Counted from the stretch's first letter, positions 1 through 8,838 are shown. The stretch: 33,055 nt of DNA from Reyranella soli (GCF_007992495.1 NZ_BKAJ01000148.1:1-33055), one strand, 5' to 3'. Notes: a model not told the origin generated them from the sequence alone. Numbers and translations are program-made.

Positions 1-1
1 G

Positions 2-127
2 GGCACCGACGAAGGCGCGCCGGGCTTCCGCGCCCAGTACAGCAGCAATTTCTTCGTGGGTTATCTGCGCGATCCGCTGGGCAACAAGCTAGCCCTTTTC
101 TGCACGGCTACGGATCAAGCACCTTAG
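2..127 (+). CDS. VOC (glyoxalase/bleomycin-resistance) family protein, C-terminal fragment
   Basis: Only the last 41 codons are in the window, ending in TAG. The reading frame gives a short tail with a YLRDPLGNKLALFC segment, which matches the end of vicinal-oxygen-chelate proteins, where an (F/Y)xRDPxGN(K/R) strand-turn precedes the last beta strand carrying a metal ligand. VOC proteins are metal-dependent lyases, isomerases or dioxygenases, or drug-binding proteins, and the subfamily cannot be chosen from this piece. Seen: frame, motif and stop. Inferred: family membership. Confidence 0.7.
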   Translation, partial: GTDEGAPGFRAQYSSNFFVGYLRDPLGNKLALFCTATDQAP

Positions 128-171
128 GGCGGCGTCATTAGGTCTTCCCCGCCCTCGCCTGCTTCAGGAGC

Positions 172-375
172 ATGTTCAACAACGGGGGGCGGGCCATTAT
201 GACGTCTCAGCCGAATCTAACTTTGCTCTCGATCCTGGCGGGGCTGCGCGGCGCCGATGCCTCGATCATGCCGACGCTGATGACCTCGGGCAACACCAAT
301 GCGCCGTCAATCATGATCGGCGAGAAGGCCGCGCGGATGATGTTGGCATCGACCGTTCAAGCCGTCGCGGCATGA
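172..375 (+). CDS. Unrecognised 67-aa ORF, possibly a gene remnant
   Basis: A short frame with an ATG at 172 and a second in-frame ATG at 199. The product is mildly hydrophobic at the start and contains the segment SGNTNAPSIMIGEKAA, which looks like an internal piece of a larger enzyme rather than a complete small protein, but I do not recognise the family. A loose AGGAG-like sequence (around 167-171) lies too close to the first ATG. It sits between the VOC tail and an A/T-richer gene, so it could be a decayed fragment left by rearrangement. Coding status is uncertain. Confidence 0.3.
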   Translation: MFNNGGRAIMTSQPNLTLLSILAGLRGADASIMPTLMTSGNTNAPSIMIGEKAARMMLASTVQAVAA

Positions 376-604
376 GCGAGTCCGGCGATCCGGACGCCGC
401 TACCCGGACTGCTTTCCGCCTGATCGGACCGGATCCCGCGGACTAGGTGCCGGATCGCCCCAGCATCGACGCGCGAGGTGCGGAGGGATGGCGAACTAGA
501 CAAAGCTGCGCCCTCAATATGCCCCTGAGGATTGTTGCTGCTTGCGAGCCCCTCCGATGCATGGCAATTGGGGTGTACTGGGTTGATAGATGGACTGATC
601 GCCC

Positions 605-634
605 TTGCAACTAAGGCTCAATTGGGCAGATATT
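605..634 (+). promoter_or_regulatory. Possible promoter of the nuclease-like gene
   Basis: TTGCAA at 605-610 and GATATT at 629-634 are separated by 18 bases, a reasonable sigma-70-like arrangement about 40 bases upstream of the chosen ATG. It was found by eye only. The region is A/T-richer than the rest of the window, which makes chance matches likelier. Confidence 0.25.
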
Positions 635-658
635 CTTGAGGAACATCGAAATCCGTGC

Positions 659-667
659 GGGGGGGGG
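659..667 (+). repeat. Run of nine G residues next to the start of the nuclease-like gene
   Basis: Nine consecutive G bases lie eight bases before the ATG at 676, inside the region that would serve as ribosome-binding site, and downstream of an in-frame GTG at 655. A slip in this run would change the spacing to the ATG, or shift the frame if GTG 655 is used. Whether it varies cannot be told from one sequence. Confidence 0.6.
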
Positions 668-675
668 ACGGATTA

Positions 676-1536
676 ATGGATGCTCAGGTTGAAGGACTGT
701 CTTCGCTATTCCAAGATGACCATCAACTTCGCGCGGAGGCGCGACGGCGACGAGACTCGTTTGAGTTCGTAACGGTCTATCCCAATGAAGAAGAAAAATA
801 CGCAGCAAAAGGCTGGGAACTTTTCTCGTCCGGTGCAAGCAAGCTGAAATTGAGAAAGGCCAAGACGCACGACACCATTCTTGAGGATCGCGTCTGGTCT
901 CTCCTCCACAAGCTTGGCTATCCCGTTTTAAGCGACCAGAATTTCAGAGTTCGATACAAGCGGCCCGATGGACCGATCGCTGAGCGGGAGATTAGCGTTT
1001 TCGCCAAGGACAGCGAAACTTGTCTCGTAGTTGAGTGCAAGTCCCGAGAAAAGCGGGGCAAACGGAATCTGCAAAACGCGATTCTCGAGACTGCTACGTC
1101 CCAAAGAGGGGTAAACGCTTCTCTTACGAAGGCAATGGCTGCTCCATCAATCGAGGCGGGCGTTACTCAGCTTCGCATTGAAGTCAGATCAGCCTTCGCT
1201 GAGAGTGTAGATCCAGCGCGCCAAGAGATCGGCGGGGAATTTCTCGCGGACGTCGATGTCGATCGAAGTGCCGGTGAAGTAATCAACGCAATACGAGGTG
1301 CAGTCGACGTCCTGTCTGACACTCTTGCGAGCGTCGCTCGTCCCGAGGACGTAGAGAGGCAGATGACTGCTGGAAATGGACGTATGCGAATTCACCTTGA
1401 TTTAGCGCAGCTGGAAATGATGTGGGCGCTACAGCGGCTTTCTGTCGATCAGCAGAACTATCAACTTCGGCAAGAATTTGCTCATGCTTTGGAAGCCCTA
1501 ATTGACACGGCCAAAAGGAGTTATTTGCTAGACTGA
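676..1536 (+). CDS. PD-(D/E)XK-like protein resembling the N-terminal half of DGQHR/DndB-type proteins
   Basis: 286 aa from ATG 676 (a GTG at 655 is also in frame). Residues ~20-130 follow the N-terminal domain found ahead of the DGQHR domain in DndB-like proteins: a GWE segment, a basic KLRKAKTHD stretch, LEDRVWSLLHKLGYPVLS, then EISVFAKDSETCLVVECKS, the hydrophobic-ExK core of a restriction-endonuclease-like fold (E120, K122). The acidic residue expected in the IDVFA position is Ser107 here, so catalysis may be impaired. The DGQHR half is absent; residues ~135-286 are a helical region I do not recognise. Codon use is more A/T-rich than in the neighbours, which suggests horizontal acquisition. 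No dnd/ssp/dpt genes are adjacent. The stop overlaps the end of the convergent molybdopterin gene by 9 bases. Role unknown; DNA binding or defence is inference. Confidence 0.65.
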   Translation: MDAQVEGLSSLFQDDHQLRAEARRRRDSFEFVTVYPNEEEKYAAKGWELFSSGASKLKLRKAKTHDTILEDRVWSLLHKLGYPVLSDQNFRVRYKRPDGPIAEREISVFAKDSETCLVVECKSREKRGKRNLQNAILETATSQRGVNASLTKAMAAPSIEAGVTQLRIEVRSAFAESVDPARQEIGGEFLADVDVDRSAGEVINAIRGAVDVLSDTLASVARPEDVERQMTAGNGRMRIHLDLAQLEMMWALQRLSVDQQNYQLRQEFAHALEALIDTAKRSYLLD

Positions 1537-3810
1537 GCCGCTATTCGAGGCATCGATACTACTGGGGTAGTGCGCGCGTATTGTGCAGCCGGACAACCTA
1601 TCGACTGCGATGATCTCTACAAGATTCGTATTGTAAGTTGTTGCCCCACATCGCGCCGATCGATCCTCCGCCAATACGTTGGCGCATCCCGCGGCGTCGG
1701 TGCCGTCCTCTCGCGGCCCAAACCATGCCCCTTCTTTTATGGAGACCACGCCTTGCGCGATGCGCGGCGTCACCTTAGCCAACAGCCGTGTCGCGCCGCG
1801 ATCATTGAAGATGCGCACCATCTGCCCATCCGTGATCCCGCGCGCCCCGGCATCCGCCGGGTTCATCCACACATCGTCCGGATCCACCCGCGCCAGCAGC
1901 GGCTGGTTGCCGTGGATCGAGTGCGTCCTCGCCCGTGACTTCGGGCTGCACAGCATCAGCGGGTACTTCGCGTCGGGCTCGACCGGGTCAAACCAGGTCG
2001 GGATCGGCGGCATGGCGCCGAGGCCGTAGCGATCGGGCTTGGCGGCCATCGCCATCGAATAGATCTCGATCTTGCCCGATGGCGTCGTGAACTTGTGGCT
2101 GTCGGGATCGCGGATCTGGTCGGCGAAGGCCACCGCGTCCTTCGGCGCGGCGAAGCGGGCGACGCCCGCTTCCCGGAAGGCCTCGAAGTCGTCGACGGCG
2201 TCCTTCGTGAGGTCGCGCAGCCACTGCTCCTCGGACTTGTCGTCGTAGTCGTTGATGCCCAGCCGCTGGGCCAGCTCGGCGAAGATCGCGCGGTCGTCGC
2301 GGCATTCGTACATCGGCCGGATGGCCTGCTTCATGTAGATCGCATAGTGGCCGGCGCCGGCCCACGGCGTGTGGACGTCATTGCGCTCCCAGAAGGTCGT
2401 GGCCGGCAGCACGATGTCGGCGTGGCGCGCGGTCGGCGTCAGGAAATTGTCCTGGGCCACGATCAGCTCCACGCCGTCGAGCGAGTTCGCCATCTTGTTG
2501 GCGTTGGGGCACTGGTTGAAGAGATTGCCGCCCGCCGAATAGAGCATCTTGATGTCGGCGGGATAGCCGCCCGCTTTGCCCTTCTCGAGCAGGTCGGCGA
2601 GCAGCGGCGTCGCCACCTTGGCGTCGATCGGGTTGCTGCCGGTCGGCAGTCCCTTGATGCCGGCGCGGCCGGTGGCTCCATTGCTGACGCCCGAATTGCC
2701 ACCGACGATTCCGATGTTGCCGGTGATCGCCGCCAGCGCATAGGCGGCGCGGTGGAACTGCTCGCCGTAGGCGGTGCGGCCCGGGGCGTAGCCGCAGTGC
2801 AGCGCCGCGGGCTTGGTCGTGGCGAACTCGATCGCCAACCGGCGGATCGTCTCGGCCGGGATGCCGCAGCGCTCCTGGGCCCATTCGGGAGTCTTCGGGA
2901 TGCCGTCGCTCTCGCCCAGCAGGTAGGCCTTGTACGACCCGCCGCGCGGGGCGCTGGCGGGCAAGCCCTCCTCATCGAAACCGAGTACGTGGCGGTCGCA
3001 GTAGGGCTGGTCGTGCAGACCCTCGCTGACGATGACGTAGGCCATGGCGATGAGGGCGGCGGCGTCGGTCGACGGCTTGATGAAGACGTGCTCGTCGGCC
3101 AGCGCCTGGCTGGTGCGGGTGCGCCGGGGATCGACGGCGACGATGCGTACGCCCTTCCTCTTGGCTTCCTTAAGGTACTGGAAGGTGCCGGTGCCGAAGG
3201 TGCCGTCGGCCGGGCTCCAGCCCCACATGACGATCAGCTTGGAGTTGACGTAGTCGGTGGGCTCGCGGCCGGCGCTCTTGTAGTCGGCCTTGGCGCCGAA
3301 GGTCATGCGCACGGCGAAGACCTCGGCCTCGGCCGACATGTTGGACCAGAGCTCGGTGCAGCCGCCGAACTTGTAGAAGAAGCGCTTGGCCAGGCCCGAG
3401 GTGGTGTGCAGCGCCGAGGTGCTGCCGGTGCGCGACAGGTCGACGAAGGCTGCGTTGCCGTAGGTGTCGCGGATGCGGCGCATCTCCTTGGCGATGTGGC
3501 CGAGCGCCTCGTCCCACGAGATGCGCTCGAACTGCCCGGAACCGCGCGGGCCGGTGCGGCGCATCGGGTATTGCAAACGCTCCTTGTGATAGACGCGCTC
3601 GATCTGGCCGACGCCGCGGGCGCAGGCGTGCAGCGGCGGCAGCTCGGGCTGCCAGCGCGCCGGATCGGTCGAGATCTTGACGATGCGGTCGTCGACGACG
3701 TGCGCGTTGACCGCGCAGCGGCCGCCGCAATTGTGGCCGCAGGTGCTGGTGACAACCACTTCGCCTTTGCGGCCGGCGGGGCGCGGGTTCTGGTAGATCG
3801 TGTCGGGCAT
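1528..3810 (-). CDS. Molybdopterin-dependent oxidoreductase (DMSO reductase superfamily), catalytic subunit
   Basis: 760 aa from ATG at 3810. The N-terminus has a [4Fe-4S] site, C24-x3-C28-x3-C32 and C63 (HACARG), followed by the usual molybdopterin domain: FERISWDEAL, a GGCTELWSNMSAE segment whose serine is the likely Mo ligand by analogy with DmsA-type enzymes, IVMWGWSPADGTFG, IVAVDPRRTRT and, near the end, the nucleotide-binding domain (SPKSRARTHSIHGN ... GAWFGP). It should be a bis-MGD enzyme reducing or oxidising a small substrate; the substrate is not evident. No Tat signal precedes the iron-sulfur site, so it is predicted cytoplasmic, unlike DmsA. No electron-transfer or anchor subunit is adjacent. 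After the expected C-terminal NLVEI come about 27 unusual residues reaching into the A/T-richer border. The VanZ-like gene ends 13 bases upstream on the same strand. Confidence 0.9.
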   Translation of the reverse strand: MPDTIYQNPRPAGRKGEVVVTSTCGHNCGGRCAVNAHVVDDRIVKISTDPARWQPELPPLHACARGVGQIERVYHKERLQYPMRRTGPRGSGQFERISWDEALGHIAKEMRRIRDTYGNAAFVDLSRTGSTSALHTTSGLAKRFFYKFGGCTELWSNMSAEAEVFAVRMTFGAKADYKSAGREPTDYVNSKLIVMWGWSPADGTFGTGTFQYLKEAKRKGVRIVAVDPRRTRTSQALADEHVFIKPSTDAAALIAMAYVIVSEGLHDQPYCDRHVLGFDEEGLPASAPRGGSYKAYLLGESDGIPKTPEWAQERCGIPAETIRRLAIEFATTKPAALHCGYAPGRTAYGEQFHRAAYALAAITGNIGIVGGNSGVSNGATGRAGIKGLPTGSNPIDAKVATPLLADLLEKGKAGGYPADIKMLYSAGGNLFNQCPNANKMANSLDGVELIVAQDNFLTPTARHADIVLPATTFWERNDVHTPWAGAGHYAIYMKQAIRPMYECRDDRAIFAELAQRLGINDYDDKSEEQWLRDLTKDAVDDFEAFREAGVARFAAPKDAVAFADQIRDPDSHKFTTPSGKIEIYSMAMAAKPDRYGLGAMPPIPTWFDPVEPDAKYPLMLCSPKSRARTHSIHGNQPLLARVDPDDVWMNPADAGARGITDGQMVRIFNDRGATRLLAKVTPRIAQGVVSIKEGAWFGPREDGTDAAGCANVLAEDRSARCGATTYNTNLVEIIAVDRLSGCTIRAHYPSSIDASNSGSV

Positions 3811-3823
3811 GGGCCCGACTGTA

Positions 3824-4237
3824 TCAGGAGCGGACGGCGCCGTCCCTTCGGCGGGCGACGAACGGTAGGGCGGCCGCCAGGCGGACCCGCACGAGGCAGA
3901 GACCGAGGACGCCCGTCGCCACGCCGGCGGCGCTGAACGCGAAGTCATGCAGCGAGGCGTGGCGGCCGGACGCCTGGAGCTGCCCCGCCTCGAGGACGGC
4001 GGCATAGACGATCAGCAGGACGGCCTGCGTCGCCGGCCGAGGCCTTCCCGGGCATGCCAGTCCCATGACGATCGCCGTGCCCAGCCAGGCGACGAAATGC
4101 TCGGCGTGGCCACCGAGCGCGGTGCGCGTCACCGCGCCGGCGGGAAGCCATGCCAGGGCGGCGAGTGCGGCGATGCAGGCAGTGAATGCGACGCTGAAGC
4201 CAATCGAACACGTCTTCCCGATCAAGAGTCGATGCAC
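3824..4237 (-). CDS. VanZ-like integral membrane protein
   Basis: 137 aa from a GTG at 4237, chosen because a GAGGAAA Shine-Dalgarno lies six bases upstream. About four hydrophobic segments are visible (residues ~10-32, ~45-62, ~68-85, ~98-120). The pattern HFVAW ... LLIVYAAVLEAGQ ... GRHASLHDFAFSAAGVATG matches the VanZ/phosphotransbutyrylase-like domain, with its conserved E-x2-Q, R and D in the second half. VanZ confers low-level teicoplanin resistance in enterococci; roles of the many proteobacterial members are unknown. It precedes the molybdopterin oxidoreductase by 13 bases on the same strand, so co-transcription is possible, though a functional link is not obvious. Confidence 0.72.
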   Translation of the reverse strand: MHRLLIGKTCSIGFSVAFTACIAALAALAWLPAGAVTRTALGGHAEHFVAWLGTAIVMGLACPGRPRPATQAVLLIVYAAVLEAGQLQASGRHASLHDFAFSAAGVATGVLGLCLVRVRLAAALPFVARRRDGAVRS

Positions 4238-4565
4238 TGTCGTTTCCTCGATGTGTCCCGCCAGCAGGCATCAACCGGCGGCTGAAATCGAATGATCAAG
4301 TCGTGCCTGAAACGGAAGAGCCGCAGCCCGGTCACTGCCCTGCCACAAACCGGCGCTTGCCCAGGCGCTGCGACTCGTTGTCAGCGTGGGAATGTGCATG
4401 AATGCAGATTGCAACCAGAGCGCGCCGAGCCCACGGTCGCGGCGTCCGGTCGATCAGACATTGTCAGCCTGAATGCAGCCCGCCGCGCCATGATCGGGCG
4501 GTCGTCGGCAGCGGATGAGAACGCCTGCAACTGCAGAGCAACCCTCGAAACGAGGAGGCATCGAC
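4238..4565. other. Divergent intergenic region
   Basis: A gap of 328 bases between two genes reading away from each other, so promoters for both should lie here. I saw no clear -35/-10 pair or long palindrome. The only firm signals are the two ribosome-binding sites at its edges: TTTCCTC near 4243 for the minus-strand gene and GAGGAGG near 4551-4558 for the plus-strand gene. Open frames crossing it look like high-GC shadows. Confidence 0.5.
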
Positions 4566-5963
4566 ATGTCCGACGTCAAGGACGCCCCCGGCGCACAGGC
4601 CGGCACCCCCACCATCAGGTGCTTCAACGGCATCAACAGCGCACAGCAGAAGCAGGTCGGCGGCGTGTCGTTCACGCCGGACTGCAACGGCGCGGTCAAC
4701 AACACCTGGTTCGTCGAATTCATCAACGACGCCTTCTCGGTCTACGACAAGCAGACAGGCAACGTGGTCGGCAACCGTGTCAGCGACACCGCCTTCTGGC
4801 AGGCCGCCGGAGTCGCCGATCCCTCGCTGATCGTCGATCCGCGCATCGTGTTCATCCCCGACGCCGGGCGGAACGGGCAGTGGCTCGCGGTCCAGATCAA
4901 CATCGGCTATCGCGTGCTGGTCGCGACGACCAATCCCAACGATCCGACGGCCGATCCCCGGGTGGGCAACTGGAAGGGCGCGGCGTTCGATCTTCCCGGC
5001 AACGATTTCACCATGCTGGGCTGCGACCTGAACGGGGTCTACATCGGCGTGAACTATGGCGGGCCGCCGGTGCCGGGCGACGACCGATGGCCGCAGATCG
5101 CCTTCATCCCGCGCGCGCAGGCGCTCGCCTGGCCGCCCCAGCTCGGCGACGTCAAGGTCACCGGCCCGCTGCCGAAGAACGAGTACGGTGACAATCTCTT
5201 TCCCATGATCGATCGCAGCCGCGCGGGATGGCCCTATTGCACGGCCATCGGCGTCGATACGGCCACCAACCGCCGCCTCACCTTCTCGCTGATCTCGCCG
5301 CAGTTCGGGACGATCCTGAGCCACGGCACGATCGACGTGCCGCCGTTCGTGCCGGTCAGCCGCGGCTACCGGGTGAAGCAGCCGTTCCAGAACAGCAACG
5401 TGATGTTCGATCAGACCGGCATCGTCGCGGCGCCGACGGGCGGCACCGGCTTCGACATCTGGGCGGCGCATACCGTGCTCAACCAGCAGTACAATTCGCT
5501 CGCCGTCCGCTGGTACCACCTCTACATCGATCCGGTGAGCCGGATGCCGGGGCTGGTGGCCTCGGGCGACATCTTCCAGCAGAGCTACGACCACTTCAAT
5601 CCGTCGATCCTGTCGCTGGGCAAGGGCGACTACACGATCGTGTGCCTGTCGCGCTCGGGCGACTATTCGACGCCGCAGGATCCCAACAACCCCGCGTGCG
5701 GCAATCTCGGCGCCTATGCCGCCCTGGTGCGCGAGAACGGGTCGGGCGGCGGCACCTACACAGTCGTGCCGCTGAAAGCCGGCCAGGTCGGCAACTATGT
5801 CACGCAGGGCACGGCGATACGCTGGGGCGACTATTCGACGATCTGCCCCGATCCCGATCCGCGGTTTCCGCGCCGGGTCTGGGCGATCAACCAGTTCGTG
5901 CTGCAAGGCGGCGATACGACCTCGCAATGGTGCAACGCGATCGCCTCGATCGATCTGACATAG
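4566..5963 (+). CDS. Uncharacterised protein, probable beta-propeller with terminal RWGDYS motif
   Basis: 465 aa from ATG 4566, which has a strong GAGGAGG site eight bases upstream; the 51 upstream bases of open frame are rejected on that basis. There is no signal peptide or transmembrane segment. The sequence is rich in short beta-strand-like stretches and Gly/Asp turns (WFVEFINDAFSVYD, AVRWYHLYID, GDYTIVCLSRSGDYS). It ends with RWGDYSTICPDPDP, then VWAINQF and a W and IASIDL, a pattern I know from the last blade of large uncharacterised extracellular or sialidase-like propeller proteins, usually RxRWGDYSxxxxDP followed by FWxxxEY and WxTxIxxF. Function unknown. A tiny membrane protein gene follows after nine bases, so the two are probably co-translated. 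Confidence 0.7.
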   Translation: MSDVKDAPGAQAGTPTIRCFNGINSAQQKQVGGVSFTPDCNGAVNNTWFVEFINDAFSVYDKQTGNVVGNRVSDTAFWQAAGVADPSLIVDPRIVFIPDAGRNGQWLAVQINIGYRVLVATTNPNDPTADPRVGNWKGAAFDLPGNDFTMLGCDLNGVYIGVNYGGPPVPGDDRWPQIAFIPRAQALAWPPQLGDVKVTGPLPKNEYGDNLFPMIDRSRAGWPYCTAIGVDTATNRRLTFSLISPQFGTILSHGTIDVPPFVPVSRGYRVKQPFQNSNVMFDQTGIVAAPTGGTGFDIWAAHTVLNQQYNSLAVRWYHLYIDPVSRMPGLVASGDIFQQSYDHFNPSILSLGKGDYTIVCLSRSGDYSTPQDPNNPACGNLGAYAALVRENGSGGGTYTVVPLKAGQVGNYVTQGTAIRWGDYSTICPDPDPRFPRRVWAINQFVLQGGDTTSQWCNAIASIDLT

Positions 5964-5972
5964 GAGCGGCCG

Positions 5973-6182
5973 ATGTTCTCGCTGATCAAGGATCTCGGTG
6001 TCCGGGTGGCGCTCAAGCAGGAAGCGGTCCCGTTCCTGCTCGCCTTCGTGATCGCGGAGCTGTTCTTCAAGTTCAAGAGCTTCGCGCTGGAGTGCCTCGC
6101 TTTCCTGGCCGTCTGGTTCGTCTTCAGCTTCGTCCAGTCGAAGCTCCTTCCTCATGGGAACCGGCAGCGCTCGGCGCCCTGA
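5973..6182 (+). CDS. Small membrane protein, unrecognised
   Basis: 69 aa with AGGAG seven bases ahead of the ATG, only nine bases after the preceding stop, so coupled expression is likely. Residues ~19-32 (VPFLLAFVIAELFF) and ~37-55 (FALECLAFLAVWFVFSFV) form one long or two short membrane segments, with a basic C-terminus. No family recognised. The good ribosome-binding site, tight spacing and hydrophobic profile support it as a real gene. It could anchor or assist the upstream propeller-like protein, but that is a guess from position only. Confidence 0.6.
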   Translation: MFSLIKDLGVRVALKQEAVPFLLAFVIAELFFKFKSFALECLAFLAVWFVFSFVQSKLLPHGNRQRSAP

Positions 6183-6213
6183 AGGACGCCGAGATCGACG
6201 CCGTGAGCCTTCG

Positions 6214-6236
6214 CCCATCGCGCAATCCGCGATGGG
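6214..6236. terminator. Hairpin between convergent genes
   Basis: Perfect 9-base arms CCCATCGCG and CGCGATGGG around a 5-base loop, between the stop at 6182 (plus strand) and the stop at 6250 (minus strand). There is no obvious T-run, so it may be a bidirectional or Rho-assisted 3' end rather than a canonical intrinsic terminator. Confidence 0.55.
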
Positions 6237-6249
6237 GAGGACCGTCCCC

Positions 6250-6738
6250 TTACAGATCGCGGTGCGGCGTGTCGCGGCTGCGCATCACCAGCGTCATGTT
6301 CCGCCCGATCAGGAAGCTCGCCAGGATCGCCAGCGCCAGCTCGACGGTCTTGCTGAACGACGCCCCGACATGGCCAAGCGGCTCGGCGACCAGATCGCCC
6401 GCTACGAGCAGCGCCGCGGCAACCGCGATCCAGAAGCCCTCAGGTGCCCGCGACAGCAGCAGCCGGCCTGCGCCCTGGTCGACCTGCAGGCCGATCAGGG
6501 TGCCGCGCGCGAGCCCGAGCACGGCCGCCACCAGGGCCATCATCCAGACCTGGGGCTCGCGGAGGTCGTTGGAGGGCGGCAGGTAGAGCAGCACGAGCGT
6601 CGCGGCGGCGATCAGCAATGACGGCACAGCCAAGCGCCAGCGCGGGATCGGCCGCCGACGCAGCTCGGGAAACGCAGCGACGCAGGCCGATGTCATCAGC
6701 ACGATGACCAGGACAGAAAAGGCAGCCAGACCGGACAT
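6250..6738 (-). CDS. Integral membrane protein, CcdC/DUF1453-like
   Basis: 162 aa from ATG 6738, preferred because an AGGA lies five bases upstream; in-frame starts up to 6813 lack such a site and would add a basic non-hydrophobic leader. Five hydrophobic stretches are visible: residues ~3-22, ~35-53, ~65-85, ~98-118 and ~125-148. The middle LGLARGTLIGLQ segment, with glycine and arginine between helices two and three, resembles CcdC/DUF1453-type membrane proteins, but I recognise this only weakly. No enzyme motif is visible. The acyl carrier protein gene lies 150 bases upstream on the same strand; the gap between them holds no gene. Confidence 0.6.
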   Translation of the reverse strand: MSGLAAFSVLVIVLMTSACVAAFPELRRRPIPRWRLAVPSLLIAAATLVLLYLPPSNDLREPQVWMMALVAAVLGLARGTLIGLQVDQGAGRLLLSRAPEGFWIAVAAALLVAGDLVAEPLGHVGASFSKTVELALAILASFLIGRNMTLVMRSRDTPHRDL

Positions 6739-6888
6739 CGCCATCCTGTGAACGCCCGGCCCGCGGGACCGCATGAGGCGCATGACGGGCGCGCCGACGG
6801 TTCTCTGTAGCACCTTCCGGCCCCATGCCGACGAACGGCAACGGCAGGCCGAGGCGCCGGGTGGACTATTTCCTCTGACGCCCGTCCG

Positions 6889-7215
6889 TCACTTGGCCGT
6901 AAGAGCCGCACGCAGGCGACGGGTGCGGCTTGCCGGCCTGGCCGCCGAGAACTTCTCGGCTGCCAGCTGGGCGGCCGCGACCGCCGCGAGCTGGGCTTCG
7001 ACACACCGCATGGCGTCGCCCACGGTGGCGAGGCTGGTTGCCTCGCGGTTGGGGATTTCGACGCTGAACCGTTCCTCGCAGGACATGACGATCTCGACCA
7101 CGTCGAGGCTGTCGGCGCCCAGGTCCTGGAACCGGGTGTCGTCGCTGAGCTGCGAACCGTCGATGCCGAGATGAAAAGCGAGGATTTCCCTGACCTGCGA
7201 ACCGATGTCACTCAC
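6889..7215 (-). CDS. Acyl carrier protein, stand-alone, with an extended basic tail
   Basis: 108 aa from GTG at 7215, chosen for the GGGAG seven bases upstream. The helix-II motif LGADSLDVVEIV places the 4'-phosphopantetheine on Ser36, and the surrounding DDTRFQDLG and later SVEIPNREA/VGDAMRCVE fit the four-helix ACP fold. It should carry acyl groups as thioesters in the cytoplasm after modification by a phosphopantetheinyl transferase. A normal ACP ends near residue 80; here about 30 further residues form an Ala-rich then Arg/Lys-rich tail (ending RTRRLRAALTAK). No fatty-acid, polyketide or lipid A acyltransferase gene is adjacent, so it is probably a specialised ACP rather than the housekeeping AcpP. 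Confidence 0.85.
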   Translation of the reverse strand: MSDIGSQVREILAFHLGIDGSQLSDDTRFQDLGADSLDVVEIVMSCEERFSVEIPNREATSLATVGDAMRCVEAQLAAVAAAQLAAEKFSAARPASRTRRLRAALTAK

Positions 7216-7353
7216 CGCTACGCTCCCAAGCTGAGCCCCCCACAAGGCCCGTTTGTTCCGTATACGCCCGTCGTCGCGCGGGAGGTGTGATCGTCATCGA
7301 TGTTTCGCACTTTGCGCTCGGCTGTGGCACTCGGGACACAGGTTCGGCAGCGC

Positions 7354-7399
7354 TTTCCCGATATGGCGGAACCGCCCGCGGTTCCGCCATTTCGGGAAA
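7354..7399. repeat. Long inverted repeat just upstream of the M20 peptidase gene
   Basis: Arms of 20 bases (7354-7373 and 7380-7399) with one mismatch around a 6-base GCCCGC loop; the core is ATGGCGGAACC / GGTTCCGCCAT. It ends 17 bases before ATG 7417, so it occupies the 5' leader of that gene and no normal ribosome-binding site is left visible. It could be an operator, an RNA hairpin limiting translation, or a dispersed palindromic element. The rest of the gap 7216-7416 shows nothing else clear. Confidence 0.75.
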
Positions 7400-7416
7400 C
7401 GCTTTAGCATGCCGCC

Positions 7417-8838
<1,422 letters not shown>

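Larger units (their letters stand above)
376..675. other. Gene-free stretch before the nuclease-like gene
   Basis: About 300 bases without a convincing gene on either strand. Base composition drops from the high-GC background towards the more balanced composition of the following gene. I see a weak promoter-like pair and a nine-G run, listed separately, but no tRNA, no direct repeats suggestive of attachment sites and no integrase remnant. Confidence 0.5.

Noticed and set aside
655..1536. Phosphorothioation (Dnd/Ssp) system
   Set aside because: Only similarity to the N-terminal half of a DndB-like protein is present. No dndA/C/D/E or restriction partner is adjacent.
2095..3936. 613-codon plus-strand open frame opposite the molybdopterin oxidoreductase
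   Set aside because: The real gene on the minus strand has the iron-sulfur cysteines and molybdopterin motifs. The plus frame is compositional noise.
3811..4005. Upstream in-frame extension of the molybdopterin gene as a possible Tat leader
   Set aside because: It overlaps the VanZ-like gene, has no RRxFLK motif or hydrophobic core, and the ATG at 3810 directly precedes family-like sequence.
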